A stretch of DNA of 31,363 bases from Seison nebaliae (lineage: Eukaryota > Rotifera > Pararotatoria > Seisonacea > Seisonidae), in contig JALJEE010000589.1 in assembly GCA_023231475.1 (NCBI GenBank), positions 1-31,363 of the forward strand. Reading direction: 5' to 3'. A model generated the notes under the pieces. The model ran no database searches. It had not been told where the DNA came from and was given only the letters and a program-made list of their open reading frames with translations. Both the position numbers and the translations under genes were made by a program. This document shows positions 20,408 to 30,117 of this stretch, one piece after another (within the stretch, counting starts at the first letter, position 1; each line of letters begins with the position of its first letter).

Positions 20408-21412
20408 TTATTTAATGAAAGATAAACGTAGGTTGCCTGAAACGAGAGCAAAACTGACGATGCCACCGACGGCAATGGTAATGCAGATGATATCGGAGAT
20501 GATATTATCTGATTTCTTCATTATCCAATTGAAATAGGAAGAATTCGTTTTCTTCTCTAATCGAATAATTTCATCTTGTCGTTCAGTGAATAATTTCAAT
20601 TGTTTCTCAAAAAGGAATTGTTCCATTTGGTTCGTATATTCGATTGATGTGAAGCATGTCTGATTGAGATGATCAGAGAGAGGACAATGTTTCAGTTTCA
20701 ATTGTTTTAGATAGTGTAAATGAGCGAAAAGATAAGCATCAAGACTTGTTGGTTCGTTTGAAATGAGATAAGAATATTTCCTATCAGTTAAAATATCGGA
20801 AATAATATTTAAAGTTCGTCGTGAATTAATCAAAATATTTTTGAATGGATGTTTCGAAATATTCATGTCGTTTTTCTTATTTTGAATAATTTCATCAACT
20901 TTCTCACTCGACCAAAAGGGACGATGAGTCACATGGAAAATGTTCGTATATTTCCAATATCTCATGACGAAATTGAAAGGGAAAAAGAAGAGACGATTAA
21001 TTATTCGATTCATTTTCTCATTGTAATTGAGATAGGAACTCCAACAAACATAATTGATATATTCATGAATCGTCAATTGGATTTGTTGTTTGAGAATTCG
21101 ACAATCAGCCAATTTCATTTTGGATAATTCGTTGTCATAAAGCAGATTATTCGCATATAAATAAGATGCGAGATTGTTGAAATCATAAAACTTTTCTTTT
21201 CCAATCACTACGAATGGATGAGAACGAAATGTCAAATTGAAACCGTTGTTGAGTTTCTTTATCATAATTTCTTCATTTAATCCACTTACCTTCATCAACG
21301 CCCAACATGCCAACGCTTCCACGTGACATGAGAAGAGAATACTCTCATTGTCCACATATTCCGGCCACAAATAAACGATCGAATTCACCGGAATATTTGT
21401 TAAAGGATCCAT
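20408..21412 (-). CDS. MTX1: Metaxin-1-like mitochondrial outer-membrane protein
   Basis: A protein of 334 residues in one exon. Metaxins work with the SAM complex in outer-membrane protein assembly and in mitochondrial transport. The N-terminal thioredoxin-like region starts at SIVYLWPEYVDNES and includes ACWALMKVSG. The GST C-terminal-like region carries FFPFNFVMRYWK (compare FPLNF in metaxin-1) and the strong metaxin signature EPTSLDAYLFAHLHYLKQLK. The C terminus has a hydrophobic span at about residues 303-326 (ISDIICITIAVGGIVSFALV) followed by a few basic residues, the tail anchor typical of metaxin-1 and not of metaxin-2. Its start codon lies 161 bp from that of the viral-type L gene on the other strand. 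A minus-strand AATAAA near the stop likely ends the transcript before mL50 begins, 110 bp downstream. Confidence 0.85.
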   Translation of the reverse strand: MDPLTNIPVNSIVYLWPEYVDNESILFSCHVEALACWALMKVSGLNEEIMIKKLNNGFNLTFRSHPFVVIGKEKFYDFNNLASYLYANNLLYDNELSKMKLADCRILKQQIQLTIHEYINYVCWSSYLNYNEKMNRIINRLFFFPFNFVMRYWKYTNIFHVTHRPFWSSEKVDEIIQNKKNDMNISKHPFKNILINSRRTLNIISDILTDRKYSYLISNEPTSLDAYLFAHLHYLKQLKLKHCPLSDHLNQTCFTSIEYTNQMEQFLFEKQLKLFTERQDEIIRLEKKTNSSYFNWIMKKSDNIISDIICITIAVGGIVSFALVSGNLRLSFIK

Positions 21413-21573
21413 TCGATTTGTGGGATTTTTAAGCTTAAAATTTCACTTTTTAATTGCGCGTCACATTTCTGTATTTTACAATTACATTTTCCTCGTATAT
21501 ATACGAGCAAAATTCGAATTACATTTCATTATTAGTCATTAGTTGGTAGAAGTAGAAGGTGTAAAGAAAGAAT
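21413..21573. promoter_or_regulatory. Divergent promoter region, metaxin-1 (-) and L gene (+)
   Basis: Only 161 bp separate the two start codons. At 21492-21507 lies a perfect 16-bp palindrome, CTCGTATATATACGAG, with a TATA core, about 70 bp upstream of the L start codon. TATA spacing predicts a plus-strand start near 21525-21535 and a 5' UTR of about 45 nt. A palindromic TATA box could serve either direction. An in-frame TAA at 21562-21564 fixes ATG 21574 as the first codon of L. Confidence 0.5.
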
Positions 21574-24500
21574 ATGAGGAGACAAGAGCAAACGAATCGA
21601 CCACGTCAATTGGTAGAATTCGTGCAATGTTGGCGGACAACGGTGAATGCGACGGATAGCGATGCCGAAAGTTTATGGAAATCGAAAGATTATTATCTCC
21701 AAACTCACGTCAAAGGAGCGTTGTATAAGGACTGGTATAATGAGTGGTTGGGATTGAAGAAACATCAATTGTACACTAACTCCGAAATGATAAGTCGATG
21801 TAATAAATTCCAGAATGAATTTAAACTCGAAAAATGTTATTATGATGACAAATTTATAAATTTCATATTACTCGAAATTATGGAATTATACGATATGAAA
21901 ATGTTGGACAATGCTCTGGAGAAATATTTCAAGATGATAACGGAACCGGCACGTCAACGTTCTCTGGTTAATTTGGAGGCGTGTGGAATAAATTGTTGTC
22001 CACAATTCACTTTGAAAGATCCTCGAGATTTCTCATTAATAACGAAACGGTATTTAATTCTACGTTTGGCATTCGAATCAATTCTCATTCATGCAGCGAT
22101 GGCACAACGTGGAACATTCATTCCAGGCAAACGTTCTAATAACCATTCAATATTACCATCCTCCATTCTCAACATCGAACATGGTGACGAGTATTCGAAA
22201 TTTCAAGTATTGAAATGTATCGAGATTACTATGAAAAGCAATTTATCAATCGTTAAGCTTACTCCTGATAAACCGATCGGATTAAATTGTCCGTTGGAGA
22301 GAATTAAAGGATTTATTGCCGATCGAGTTTGTAACAGTCAAAATATTCCGAATGATGGTAGTCCGATAACATTCTTCTGGAATCATGATGTTCTGTGTAC
22401 CGTCGCCGATTTCTTCAAAGATCGATCTCTATCATTAGTTGCAGTGGAAGTGCATGAAGATGGTTTGAATGTTGACAATATGTTGACGGTGGATGAATTA
22501 GTGAAATGTTATAATTGGGGCGATCAATTCATTCGACGATTGGGTAATCCAGCTTATCATATCGTCAAACAATGGGAAGGATGGTTACGTGGTCATCTCA
22601 TTCAGAAAGGTGATGGGGTGAATATTTTCAATCGAGAATTTCGTCAAACGGTTTTCGAAGGATTATTGAAAGAGATTAAGAAACATTTTATGGCGAATCT
22701 TCATCCCGTCAATTATGGGGAGATGGTGAAAATGACGAAAGATATGGATGAGTTTTTTAGTAAGATCACTTCTCTCAATAAATTATCGATCGCTTTTGGT
22801 ATATTCCGACAATGGTCACATCCCGTTGTTAATGGTCGATTGGGAATAAATCGTTTAAGAGAATTAGGAAGGAAGAATTGTAAGAATAATGATGAACTCG
22901 TTCAAAATATTACTGGTCATGCTAAACGTGTATTTTGTATGAATTATTTTGCAAGACATAAAATTTGGCCTAAATGTCAACTTTCAGATGAGTTGAAAGA
23001 TCGAGAATTGTATAAAGCTATTGAAGATCAACGAGAAGTTAATTGGACATCTCCCGACTATTATGTAACGGATTGGAGTAAATTGAAATTTTTAAAAACT
23101 TTCAATCCGGAAGCAACGTTGACATTCATGCAGATGTTAGAAGATAAAGCTGTATCATCAACGAGGAATAATTTGAAACGAAGTATTCAATCATGCAAAT
23201 TACTTGAATCGAGTAAGAAACGTCGAGCCGTTTTGAAATTTATGCAAAGTAAAGATAATGATGCAGCGAAATTTTTGAAGGATATCGATGAAAAAGGATT
23301 TGATGAAGATGATCTCATCTTCTCTCTGATGTGTAAAGAACGTGAAATGAAAATCGTTCCACGAATGATTCCAATGGCGACGGAGAATGTCCGGAAATAT
23401 TTCGTTTTAACTGAAAAATTGATTAGTGATTATATCATGAAATATTTCCCTCAATCAACAATGATGTTAACTGGTGAACGATTGTTCAAGAAGCGAATGC
23501 AATTAAGTGATTTATTAGCAAATAATTATCGAGAAGCGAATTCATTCACAGCTTTATTATCGATCGATTTCGAGAAATGGAATTCTCATATGAGACATGC
23601 TGTCGTCCAACCACTTTTCCAAATATTTGATGATCTTTTAGGATATAAAAATCTCATTGGAAATACTCATAAAATCATTAGTGATTCCATCTTGTATCTG
23701 AATGACAAGAGTGCGGACGTCTATAGTGTTCTGAAGGAAGAATGGATTGAACAAGACACAATTCGGAATCATCAAGGTGGTTTGGAAGGACAACGACAAA
23801 AAGGATGGACGATATTCACTTCGATGTTAATCGATTATGTTTTGAAAGAAATCGATTTGCCTGGTGGAATTATGGGAATGGGAGATAATCAGATGGTTTG
23901 GTTCTCCTTTCCCAAACGGAACGTCAAAGATACTTTAGATTCGGATGACAAAATTTTATGGAATTATGTGGAGAAACAAGTGAGAAAATTCGTCAATTTC
24001 TTAAGAGAAGTTTGTCAACAAATTAATTTACCCATCAAAGTCGAAGAGACCACCATCACTTTCAATTACAGCGAATATGGAAAAGAGATGATTGTTGGAG
24101 GAGAAGTGTTGAGTCAAGCGTTAAAGAAGTTGTGTCGTATCTCTCCATTGAATACGGATGATCGTCATTCACTCGCTTCAGCATTTAATACGATTTCCGC
24201 TTCTTCTGCTTTAGCGGCACCATATCTTGATACGATTCATGGAACATATTTCATGACACAAATCGAATATGCATATGCACTTTATGTTTTCACTTATTCC
24301 AATATACAATTAGGAGAAATGTTCGTTCATCCATTCATATCACGCTCATCGGATATAATGGGAAAATATATTAATCAATTGTTTGACGGAACTTATTCCA
24401 TCAATGAGAAAGGAGAGAAATATTTGTTCGAAGAGAATGAGTGTAAAACGAAGAAGTTTTTGGAAGGTGCTCGTTTATTTAAACAAAATCTTACGGGAAC

Positions 24501-27500
24501 TGTTATGGATTGTTTGAGCTTATTTGGATCATCAATTGGTGGTCTCCCAATATTGACACCGTATGATTTGATTGTTCGTGCCAATGCTGATCCGGTCACA
24601 AAAGATTTAACATTTCTAAAAGAAGCTGTTCAATTATATATGGAGATCGGATGTAATAGTCATTTATGGAACATGTTACATCGAGTGAGCACTATCGTCT
24701 TATCAGGAAATATCGATGTGAACGATTTATTACTCGATCCAGAATGTATAAATGTGTTCCGATATGTGAAAGATGTGGATACGTTAAGAAAGATGTTACG
24801 ATTACAAGTGGAGAAAGAAGAGAATGGAAATAATTCAGGATATAAGAATAAATCGAAAAATAAATCCAATTTCTCAGTAGCCAATCCCGACATTAAACAA
24901 GTGTTTAATGAGGCGAAATATAACAGGAAATCAATCATCGAATCAATTAGTAAATTCGAACCCTTCAATCCCAGATCAATGGCGGAAATTTTCAAATGTA
25001 CTCAAACCAGTATTGCTGACACGATTGTGGGAAAGTTTACTCATAACGTCACTGTACAAGAATTGGCACCAAACAATCAATTAGCGATCGAAGTGAGAAA
25101 AACGGAATTCGATACATTTCTCTATCTCGTTTTCAAATTATTTTTGGTTGATGTAACACCAGTTAATATATGTAGTTGTCATTATGCACAATTGCTGCGA
25201 TGTATCGGATGGAATCTACCGACAATTTGTGGTATTTCTAGTCCCAGTTTCTCGGAAGTATTTGATGTGAGATTTGTGAAGAAGCCTCGTAAAAACGAAC
25301 AATATTTCTCCATAACAGTCGAAGAGAATTTGACACATTCTCAATTTTTCACATCGCGCACCACTCGACTGCCCATGCTTGGATCGGTCACACGTCATGA
25401 TACCATGCCATCGAAATACATTAATATCGGTGATTATCATACGTTGAAGCAATCGGTAGAGGAATTGAGGAAGAACATTTCGAATTTGAAGAATCGACAA
25501 GATAAAAATGAAATTCGAAAATTTTTCGAAGCACTTCATGCACAAATAACAAATCAGAAAGTTGAGGAAACGGAAGAGGAACATGAATCGATGAATGAAC
25601 GTCTCTTATCCTCCACAACACAACATCATGGATTTATTAATACCAATTCGAGATGTATGAGACATTTTCACATTTCCACTAATGGAATGACAACATTAAC
25701 GAAATCGACGACGAACATGAATGCTCATCTTAAAAATTTCCTCATTTTCTCTCAATATTATATCGTCAACCATTTGTGGTGGGAGAGGAAAATACCAGAC
25801 AACCGAACTTTTTATTTTATTCGCAAATGTAAAGATTGTTTATGGATAGAAAATAGTGAGAATGTGACGAAATGTACACCATCCATTCAATCATCACCAA
25901 ATTATGTTGAAGAGAAATACAATAATAAGGAGAACATTTTCAAACCAATTCCCCAAAACGATTATTTATATTTGAATCAAATGAAAATTGGGAAACGTCA
26001 AGATTTCTCGATGGAACTTGTTCATTTCAATATCAACACTATATCGGAAGAGAATCAACGAACAGCTCTTAGTTACACCACCGGATTTAATGGAGCTGTC
26101 AAATTGACGAAACAAAGACGAGATTTAAATTTAGTTATTGTAAAATTCCCATTGAATTGGTGTGATGTGATCGATGTGGAATCGTTGATTGATGGTTATT
26201 TGAAAGGATGTATGTCACAATTGTGTATCACTTTGTTCACTCGATCGAATGATGAGAAATTTTCAAAATCTCAATTCTTCACCGAACTTTACGAATTCAT
26301 TGAACATGATCGAATGAATTATGAGAATAATCTCATCAAGTTCATTTTTGAAGAACATTCTTGGCCGATTATGGTGAATAAATATCAGTCGCTCGTTTTC
26401 AATTTGGTGGGAGATGACCAGAAAGATTGGATGAATAAAACGATTAGGAGAATTTTTAATTATGAAATCAATCAATTTTGTTTGAAAAAGAAGGAAAAAA
26501 ATCCATTCCATTACCTTTATCTGGATTCTCATTTGAAAATTTCGGTGAATGATTCCATCACTCTTCTCATCAATTCCTTCCTCAATCAATTGTCGATGAT
26601 GGAAGAGGAACAAGCAGCGGATATATTCGATGATATTCGTCTCGTACGTCAACGTCTTCTACAAAAGAAGAATGAGAATGTGAATATTGAAGAGATTTTG
26701 AATGACATTCTCTCCACTCAATCTGAAGAGAACAATCTCATTTTTCATTCGATTAAAGATGGAGTCTATTATTATACGGGACCGCATCGAATTGATAAAT
26801 GTTTGAAGAGATTGTCAGTAGTTGAAGTAGAGGAAATTAAGATGAAACTTGAAATTGAACGACTTCCAAAAGAACCGTCATTAAACCTCCAAATTCTATC
26901 GATTAATCAAACTGTTGATGAAAATTCTTTTAAAAAAATTGATGAAAATATAATAAAAGAAGAAATAAATTATTCATATTATGAATTTTTCAAAAATTTT
27001 TCACAATTCCAACAATGTTTCATGTCTGTTTATTATTTGATGAATGAAATTAGACGACACGTTATAGTGGATAAATCGAAGAACTATCAAATCATTTCAT
27101 TAAATGATCGAACTGGATTAATTGCGACGTATGGACAATGGTGGAATATCGATTCATATTACCATCAGATGGTGAGAATTAGAGATCAATACGATTTTGA
27201 TACAAATCACATTCCTTCTACCTCAGAAATTTTCTCGAAATTATTCAATTTACCCTCAATGCCCGTAAGTCAATTCGGCATGTCAGTAGACGATTATTTT
27301 CGACGGGCATTTTGGGACGAAATGGATTGTTATTTTTCACCAGAAAATTGTATAATTATCAATTATGATTTCTTTTCTCTCGACAATATTGACGAATGTG
27401 AAACGATGTTGAGAAATTTCTCGATAGTTCAAAATGAACAAACTCATTTGGTCATTCGTATTTTCGGAAAGAATTTCAAAGAAATTCAAAAATTAATTTC

Positions 27501-28410
27501 ACTAATTTACAGATATTATAAAAAATTTCAAATATTTCTCGATATCGTTAATTCCGGTGACAAATTACATTGTTTTATCGATATCGAACGAATCCATTGG
27601 GAAGAAGAGGAAAATTTGAATGAGGGAAAGGAATTCGTTTGGAAAGATGAATTTACTTCATTTTTCCAAGGAAATAATGTTGAAATATTTCAATCGATTA
27701 TCGATTTGTTAAAATCGGAAGTTGGCTGGTTAAGTTTTTTGGAGAATGGTGTGGTGAATTTGAATGAGAAGAAAGAGAAGAATGAATTGGTGAAGGGTAA
27801 AATTGATTATTACTGGCTATTATTCAATGACATTCATTCAATTTATACGACTCATTTTTATAATCATCTCGTTCAAAATTATTCGTTTCATTTCAGTCAA
27901 TGGATGAAACAAAAGAAGTTCTTAGATGTAAATCGTCGATGTGAAATCATTATCAGATTCCTATTAATGAAAATGAAAGTTCGAAATTTCGACTATCTTC
28001 AAATCGACCAGTTCTTCCGGAAGCATGACACATTCCTCCTTTGTGTTTGTGAGAAAGGTGGGAAGAAGATGAAATTGAGAGCGATTTCTGCTTTTTTCAT
28101 CGATAATCGACTGGTCGATCAAGACGTTGTTAGACAATTCGAAGGTGATTACGAATATTTTTATATCGTTTATCATATCACGAAAGAAACACTCGCTAAT
28201 CATTTGACTAATCAATATCGATTTTTAGCTCCATTCCTAAAAACAACGATAAATTTTGAAGAATTATCTGAGAGAATGAATTGGATGAGCAACGGCATTG
28301 GTGATCTCTCTAGGAAATTGTTCTCATCTACCAAACTTTGGTCAAAGAGTTCTATGGATAGGAAACTGATTGCAGACGACGAAGATTTAACGATCGATAT
28401 AATCGATTAA
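21574..28410 (+). CDS. Endogenous mononegavirus L (RNA-dependent RNA polymerase) gene, intact frame
   Basis: A single uninterrupted frame of 2278 residues, the usual full length of an L protein. The L protein of Mononegavirales copies and transcribes the viral RNA and caps and methylates its mRNAs. Visible here: the block KEREMKIVPRM (from about residue 588) with FVLTEKLISDYI; motif A DFEKWN (D665); motif B GGLEGQRQKGW (735-745); motif C GDNQ (770-773); motif D region FNYSEYGKEMIVGGEVLSQA; and the capping-domain motif GSVTR (1270-1274) with HFHISTNGM further on. Upstream blocks such as WGDQFIRRLGNPAYHIVKQW look rhabdovirus-like. By eye the capping HR pair is ER (1342-1343), and the methyltransferase glycine motif is NDRTGL (1844-1849). 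There are no introns, no other viral genes and no viral leader, and host genes lie on both sides, so this is genomic. A frame this long without stops implies either recent insertion or selection to keep it. Codon style looks like the neighbours' (impression only). Family assignment within the order is uncertain. Confidence 0.9.
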   Translation: MRRQEQTNRPRQLVEFVQCWRTTVNATDSDAESLWKSKDYYLQTHVKGALYKDWYNEWLGLKKHQLYTNSEMISRCNKFQNEFKLEKCYYDDKFINFILLEIMELYDMKMLDNALEKYFKMITEPARQRSLVNLEACGINCCPQFTLKDPRDFSLITKRYLILRLAFESILIHAAMAQRGTFIPGKRSNNHSILPSSILNIEHGDEYSKFQVLKCIEITMKSNLSIVKLTPDKPIGLNCPLERIKGFIADRVCNSQNIPNDGSPITFFWNHDVLCTVADFFKDRSLSLVAVEVHEDGLNVDNMLTVDELVKCYNWGDQFIRRLGNPAYHIVKQWEGWLRGHLIQKGDGVNIFNREFRQTVFEGLLKEIKKHFMANLHPVNYGEMVKMTKDMDEFFSKITSLNKLSIAFGIFRQWSHPVVNGRLGINRLRELGRKNCKNNDELVQNITGHAKRVFCMNYFARHKIWPKCQLSDELKDRELYKAIEDQREVNWTSPDYYVTDWSKLKFLKTFNPEATLTFMQMLEDKAVSSTRNNLKRSIQSCKLLESSKKRRAVLKFMQSKDNDAAKFLKDIDEKGFDEDDLIFSLMCKEREMKIVPRMIPMATENVRKYFVLTEKLISDYIMKYFPQSTMMLTGERLFKKRMQLSDLLANNYREANSFTALLSIDFEKWNSHMRHAVVQPLFQIFDDLLGYKNLIGNTHKIISDSILYLNDKSADVYSVLKEEWIEQDTIRNHQGGLEGQRQKGWTIFTSMLIDYVLKEIDLPGGIMGMGDNQMVWFSFPKRNVKDTLDSDDKILWNYVEKQVRKFVNFLREVCQQINLPIKVEETTITFNYSEYGKEMIVGGEVLSQALKKLCRISPLNTDDRHSLASAFNTISASSALAAPYLDTIHGTYFMTQIEYAYALYVFTYSNIQLGEMFVHPFISRSSDIMGKYINQLFDGTYSINEKGEKYLFEENECKTKKFLEGARLFKQNLTGTVMDCLSLFGSSIGGLPILTPYDLIVRANADPVTKDLTFLKEAVQLYMEIGCNSHLWNMLHRVSTIVLSGNIDVNDLLLDPECINVFRYVKDVDTLRKMLRLQVEKEENGNNSGYKNKSKNKSNFSVANPDIKQVFNEAKYNRKSIIESISKFEPFNPRSMAEIFKCTQTSIADTIVGKFTHNVTVQELAPNNQLAIEVRKTEFDTFLYLVFKLFLVDVTPVNICSCHYAQLLRCIGWNLPTICGISSPSFSEVFDVRFVKKPRKNEQYFSITVEENLTHSQFFTSRTTRLPMLGSVTRHDTMPSKYINIGDYHTLKQSVEELRKNISNLKNRQDKNEIRKFFEALHAQITNQKVEETEEEHESMNERLLSSTTQHHGFINTNSRCMRHFHISTNGMTTLTKSTTNMNAHLKNFLIFSQYYIVNHLWWERKIPDNRTFYFIRKCKDCLWIENSENVTKCTPSIQSSPNYVEEKYNNKENIFKPIPQNDYLYLNQMKIGKRQDFSMELVHFNINTISEENQRTALSYTTGFNGAVKLTKQRRDLNLVIVKFPLNWCDVIDVESLIDGYLKGCMSQLCITLFTRSNDEKFSKSQFFTELYEFIEHDRMNYENNLIKFIFEEHSWPIMVNKYQSLVFNLVGDDQKDWMNKTIRRIFNYEINQFCLKKKEKNPFHYLYLDSHLKISVNDSITLLINSFLNQLSMMEEEQAADIFDDIRLVRQRLLQKKNENVNIEEILNDILSTQSEENNLIFHSIKDGVYYYTGPHRIDKCLKRLSVVEVEEIKMKLEIERLPKEPSLNLQILSINQTVDENSFKKIDENIIKEEINYSYYEFFKNFSQFQQCFMSVYYLMNEIRRHVIVDKSKNYQIISLNDRTGLIATYGQWWNIDSYYHQMVRIRDQYDFDTNHIPSTSEIFSKLFNLPSMPVSQFGMSVDDYFRRAFWDEMDCYFSPENCIIINYDFFSLDNIDECETMLRNFSIVQNEQTHLVIRIFGKNFKEIQKLISLIYRYYKKFQIFLDIVNSGDKLHCFIDIERIHWEEEENLNEGKEFVWKDEFTSFFQGNNVEIFQSIIDLLKSEVGWLSFLENGVVNLNEKKEKNELVKGKIDYYWLLFNDIHSIYTTHFYNHLVQNYSFHFSQWMKQKKFLDVNRRCEIIIRFLLMKMKVRNFDYLQIDQFFRKHDTFLLCVCEKGGKKMKLRAISAFFIDNRLVDQDVVRQFEGDYEYFYIVYHITKETLANHLTNQYRFLAPFLKTTINFEELSERMNWMSNGIGDLSRKLFSSTKLWSKSSMDRKLIADDEDLTIDIID

Positions 28411-28779
28411 TGGAAAAAATTTATAAACAGAACAAATTAATTCCTTTTTTTTCAACCATCGAAAATTTTCATTTTTTAAATTTATTTTTCCGTTCTAATA
28501 AAAAATTGTTTTCTATTTGGTCTTAAAATTATTGATGAAAATATATAAAAACAAATTAAAAAACTTGATATGATCCGATGATATACATAGTTGACATAAT
28601 TAAAATACCATGATGTTCAGGTAGAATAGTTATTAGTATCTATTAAATCAATTTATGTAAAGAATGTAACATTAAAAAATTAATCGCTGATAATTGACAG
28701 GTGCTATGCTTGCGCACTTCCATAAATACAGGAAATTTTATTTGATAGATATCAACTTGTTTAATTATAACGATTAATC
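28411..28779. other. 3' end of L gene and promoter of the Gly-rich gene
   Basis: AT-rich with no gene. AATAAA at 28497-28502 follows the L stop by 87 nt. CATAAATAC at 28721-28729 is a TATA-like element about 55 bp before the ATG of the Gly-rich gene. Confidence 0.5.
28497..28502 (+). terminator. Polyadenylation signal AATAAA after the L gene
   Basis: A canonical signal 87 nt past the L stop codon. Such hexamers are common by chance in AT-rich DNA, but with the upstream TATA box it completes a host-style transcription unit. Confidence 0.4.
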
Positions 28780-30117
28780 ATGAAGTTATTAATCATTCCA
28801 TTATCAATACTATTTTTTACAATCGTCAATGGATATGCCATCGATCGAGATGATGATTGCATTGTAATTGATTGTGGTGATTATGATATACCTCGTCCAA
28901 GACCTCGACCTAACCCTCGACCTAACCCTCGACCAATAATCAAACCTATAGTTGTGCCAAATGTTCGTCCAATAGTTCCTTCCATTGTTCCAGGTGGATA
29001 TATAGGAGTTGGTTCAACTTTCGGAAGTAGTCATGCCGGTTATTTAACAGCTTTCACTAATAATTTAAAATCTATCTTTTTCAGGAAATGGAGGTTCTTC
29101 GTCTATCGCTAGTGTTGGAGATGGATATGGTGGTAACACATTTGGTGGATCGATTGCTGCTAATGGTGTGTCTGATTCAGTAGCATCTGTTGGAGATAAT
29201 GGTATATGATTTTTATCTCGTCCATTGATAGTCCATTTTATCTAGGATTTGGAGGAAGTAGCGATAATATATTTGGTTCAGGTGGAAGTAGTGGATTCGG
29301 AAGTTATGGTGGCAGCAGTTTTATAAGTGGAGGAAATAGTGGATTCGGTAACGGTTTTGGAAGCGGAGGAGGTAGTGGATTCGGCAGCGGTGGTGGAAGT
29401 GGATTTGGCAGCGGTGGTGGAAGTGGATTCGGCAGCGGTGGTGGAAGTGGATTTGGCAGCGGTGGTGGAAGTGGATTCGGAAGCGGAGGTGGAAGTGGAT
29501 TCGGAAGCGGAGGAGGAAATGGATTCGGAAGCGGTGGCGGCAGTGGATTTGGAAGTGGTAGTGGTAGTGGATTTGGCAGCGGAGGAGGAAATGGATTCGG
29601 AAGCGGTGGCGGCAGTGGATTTGGAAGTGGTAGTGGTAGTGGATTCGGAAGCGGTGGAGGCAGCGGTTTCGGAAGCGGAGGAGGTAGTGGATTCGGAAGC
29701 GGTGGGGGCAGTGGTTTTGGAAGTGGAGGAGGTAGTGGATTCGGAAGCGGGGGAGGTAGTGGTTTTGGAAGCGGCGGTGGAAGTGGATATGGTAGCGGTG
29801 GAGTTAGTGGATTCGGCAGCGGGAGCGCTAGTGGTTCCAATTATGGTTTTAGACATGGAGGCGGTTATGGAGGTGGTAGTGGTAAAAGTGGTAGCTCGCA
29901 ATCTCAAGGCATAAGCTTAACTGAATATTCTGGTCCGGGACATGCCAAGATAGGAGTATCTCAGTCTCAAGCTCAGAAGGATAATAACGGAGGCACAAAT
30001 GGTAACGATCAGTCACAGAGTCAAGGAGCAAGTGTCGAAGAATCAAATGCTGGAGGATATGGTGGTATGTCTTTAACTCAAAGCCAAGCACATGAAGATG
30101 ACTGGCAATGGCATTAA
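28780..30117 (+). CDS. Secreted glycine-rich repeat protein, three exons
   Basis: Exons 28780-29038, 29085-29201 and 29246-30117, with introns of 46 and 44 nt (GT-AG), all phase 1, give 416 codons including the stop, so 415 residues. A clear signal peptide (MKLLIIPLSILFFTIVNGYA) is followed by an acidic stretch with two Cys (DDDCIVIDCGDYD), then a Pro/Arg block (PRPRPRPNPRPNPRP), a Val/Ile/Pro stretch, a Gly/Ser-rich linker, and about 20 GFGS-containing octapeptides of type GGGSGFGS. The C terminus carries several QSQ boxes (SSQSQGIS, VSQSQAQK, DQSQSQGA, LTQSQAHE) and ends DDWQWH. The layout suits a structural extracellular protein of cuticle, silk or glue type, but no family is identifiable from such composition. 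TATA-like and AATAAA (30185-30190) elements flank it. Unspliced, the frame is broken at both introns, so splicing is needed. Confidence 0.78.
29340..29825 (+). repeat. 24-bp tandem array encoding GGGSGFGS
   Basis: About 20 degenerate copies of a 24-bp unit in phase with the reading frame. Synonymous changes differ between copies (GGATTC/GGATTT, AGCGGT/AGTGGA). A nested higher-order duplication is visible: the 72 bp from 29506 repeat almost exactly from 29578. Confidence 0.85.

Noticed and set aside
21574..28410. A eukaryotic-type RNA-dependent RNA polymerase (RDR/QDE-1 family)
   Set aside because: Those enzymes carry a DxDGD catalytic loop. This protein has GDNQ and the full motif order of mononegavirus L proteins.
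21574..28410. A contaminating or free RNA virus genome
   Set aside because: The flanks are spliced host-type genes, and there are no N, P, M or G genes or gene-junction signals. A chimeric assembly cannot be excluded without reads, but the sequence gives no sign of one.
29278..29907. Long minus-strand open frames rich in Pro/Leu or Ser/Thr opposite the Gly-rich gene
   Set aside because: They are mirror images of the 24-bp repeat in other frames, with no signal peptide or splice support; the plus-strand frame has both.
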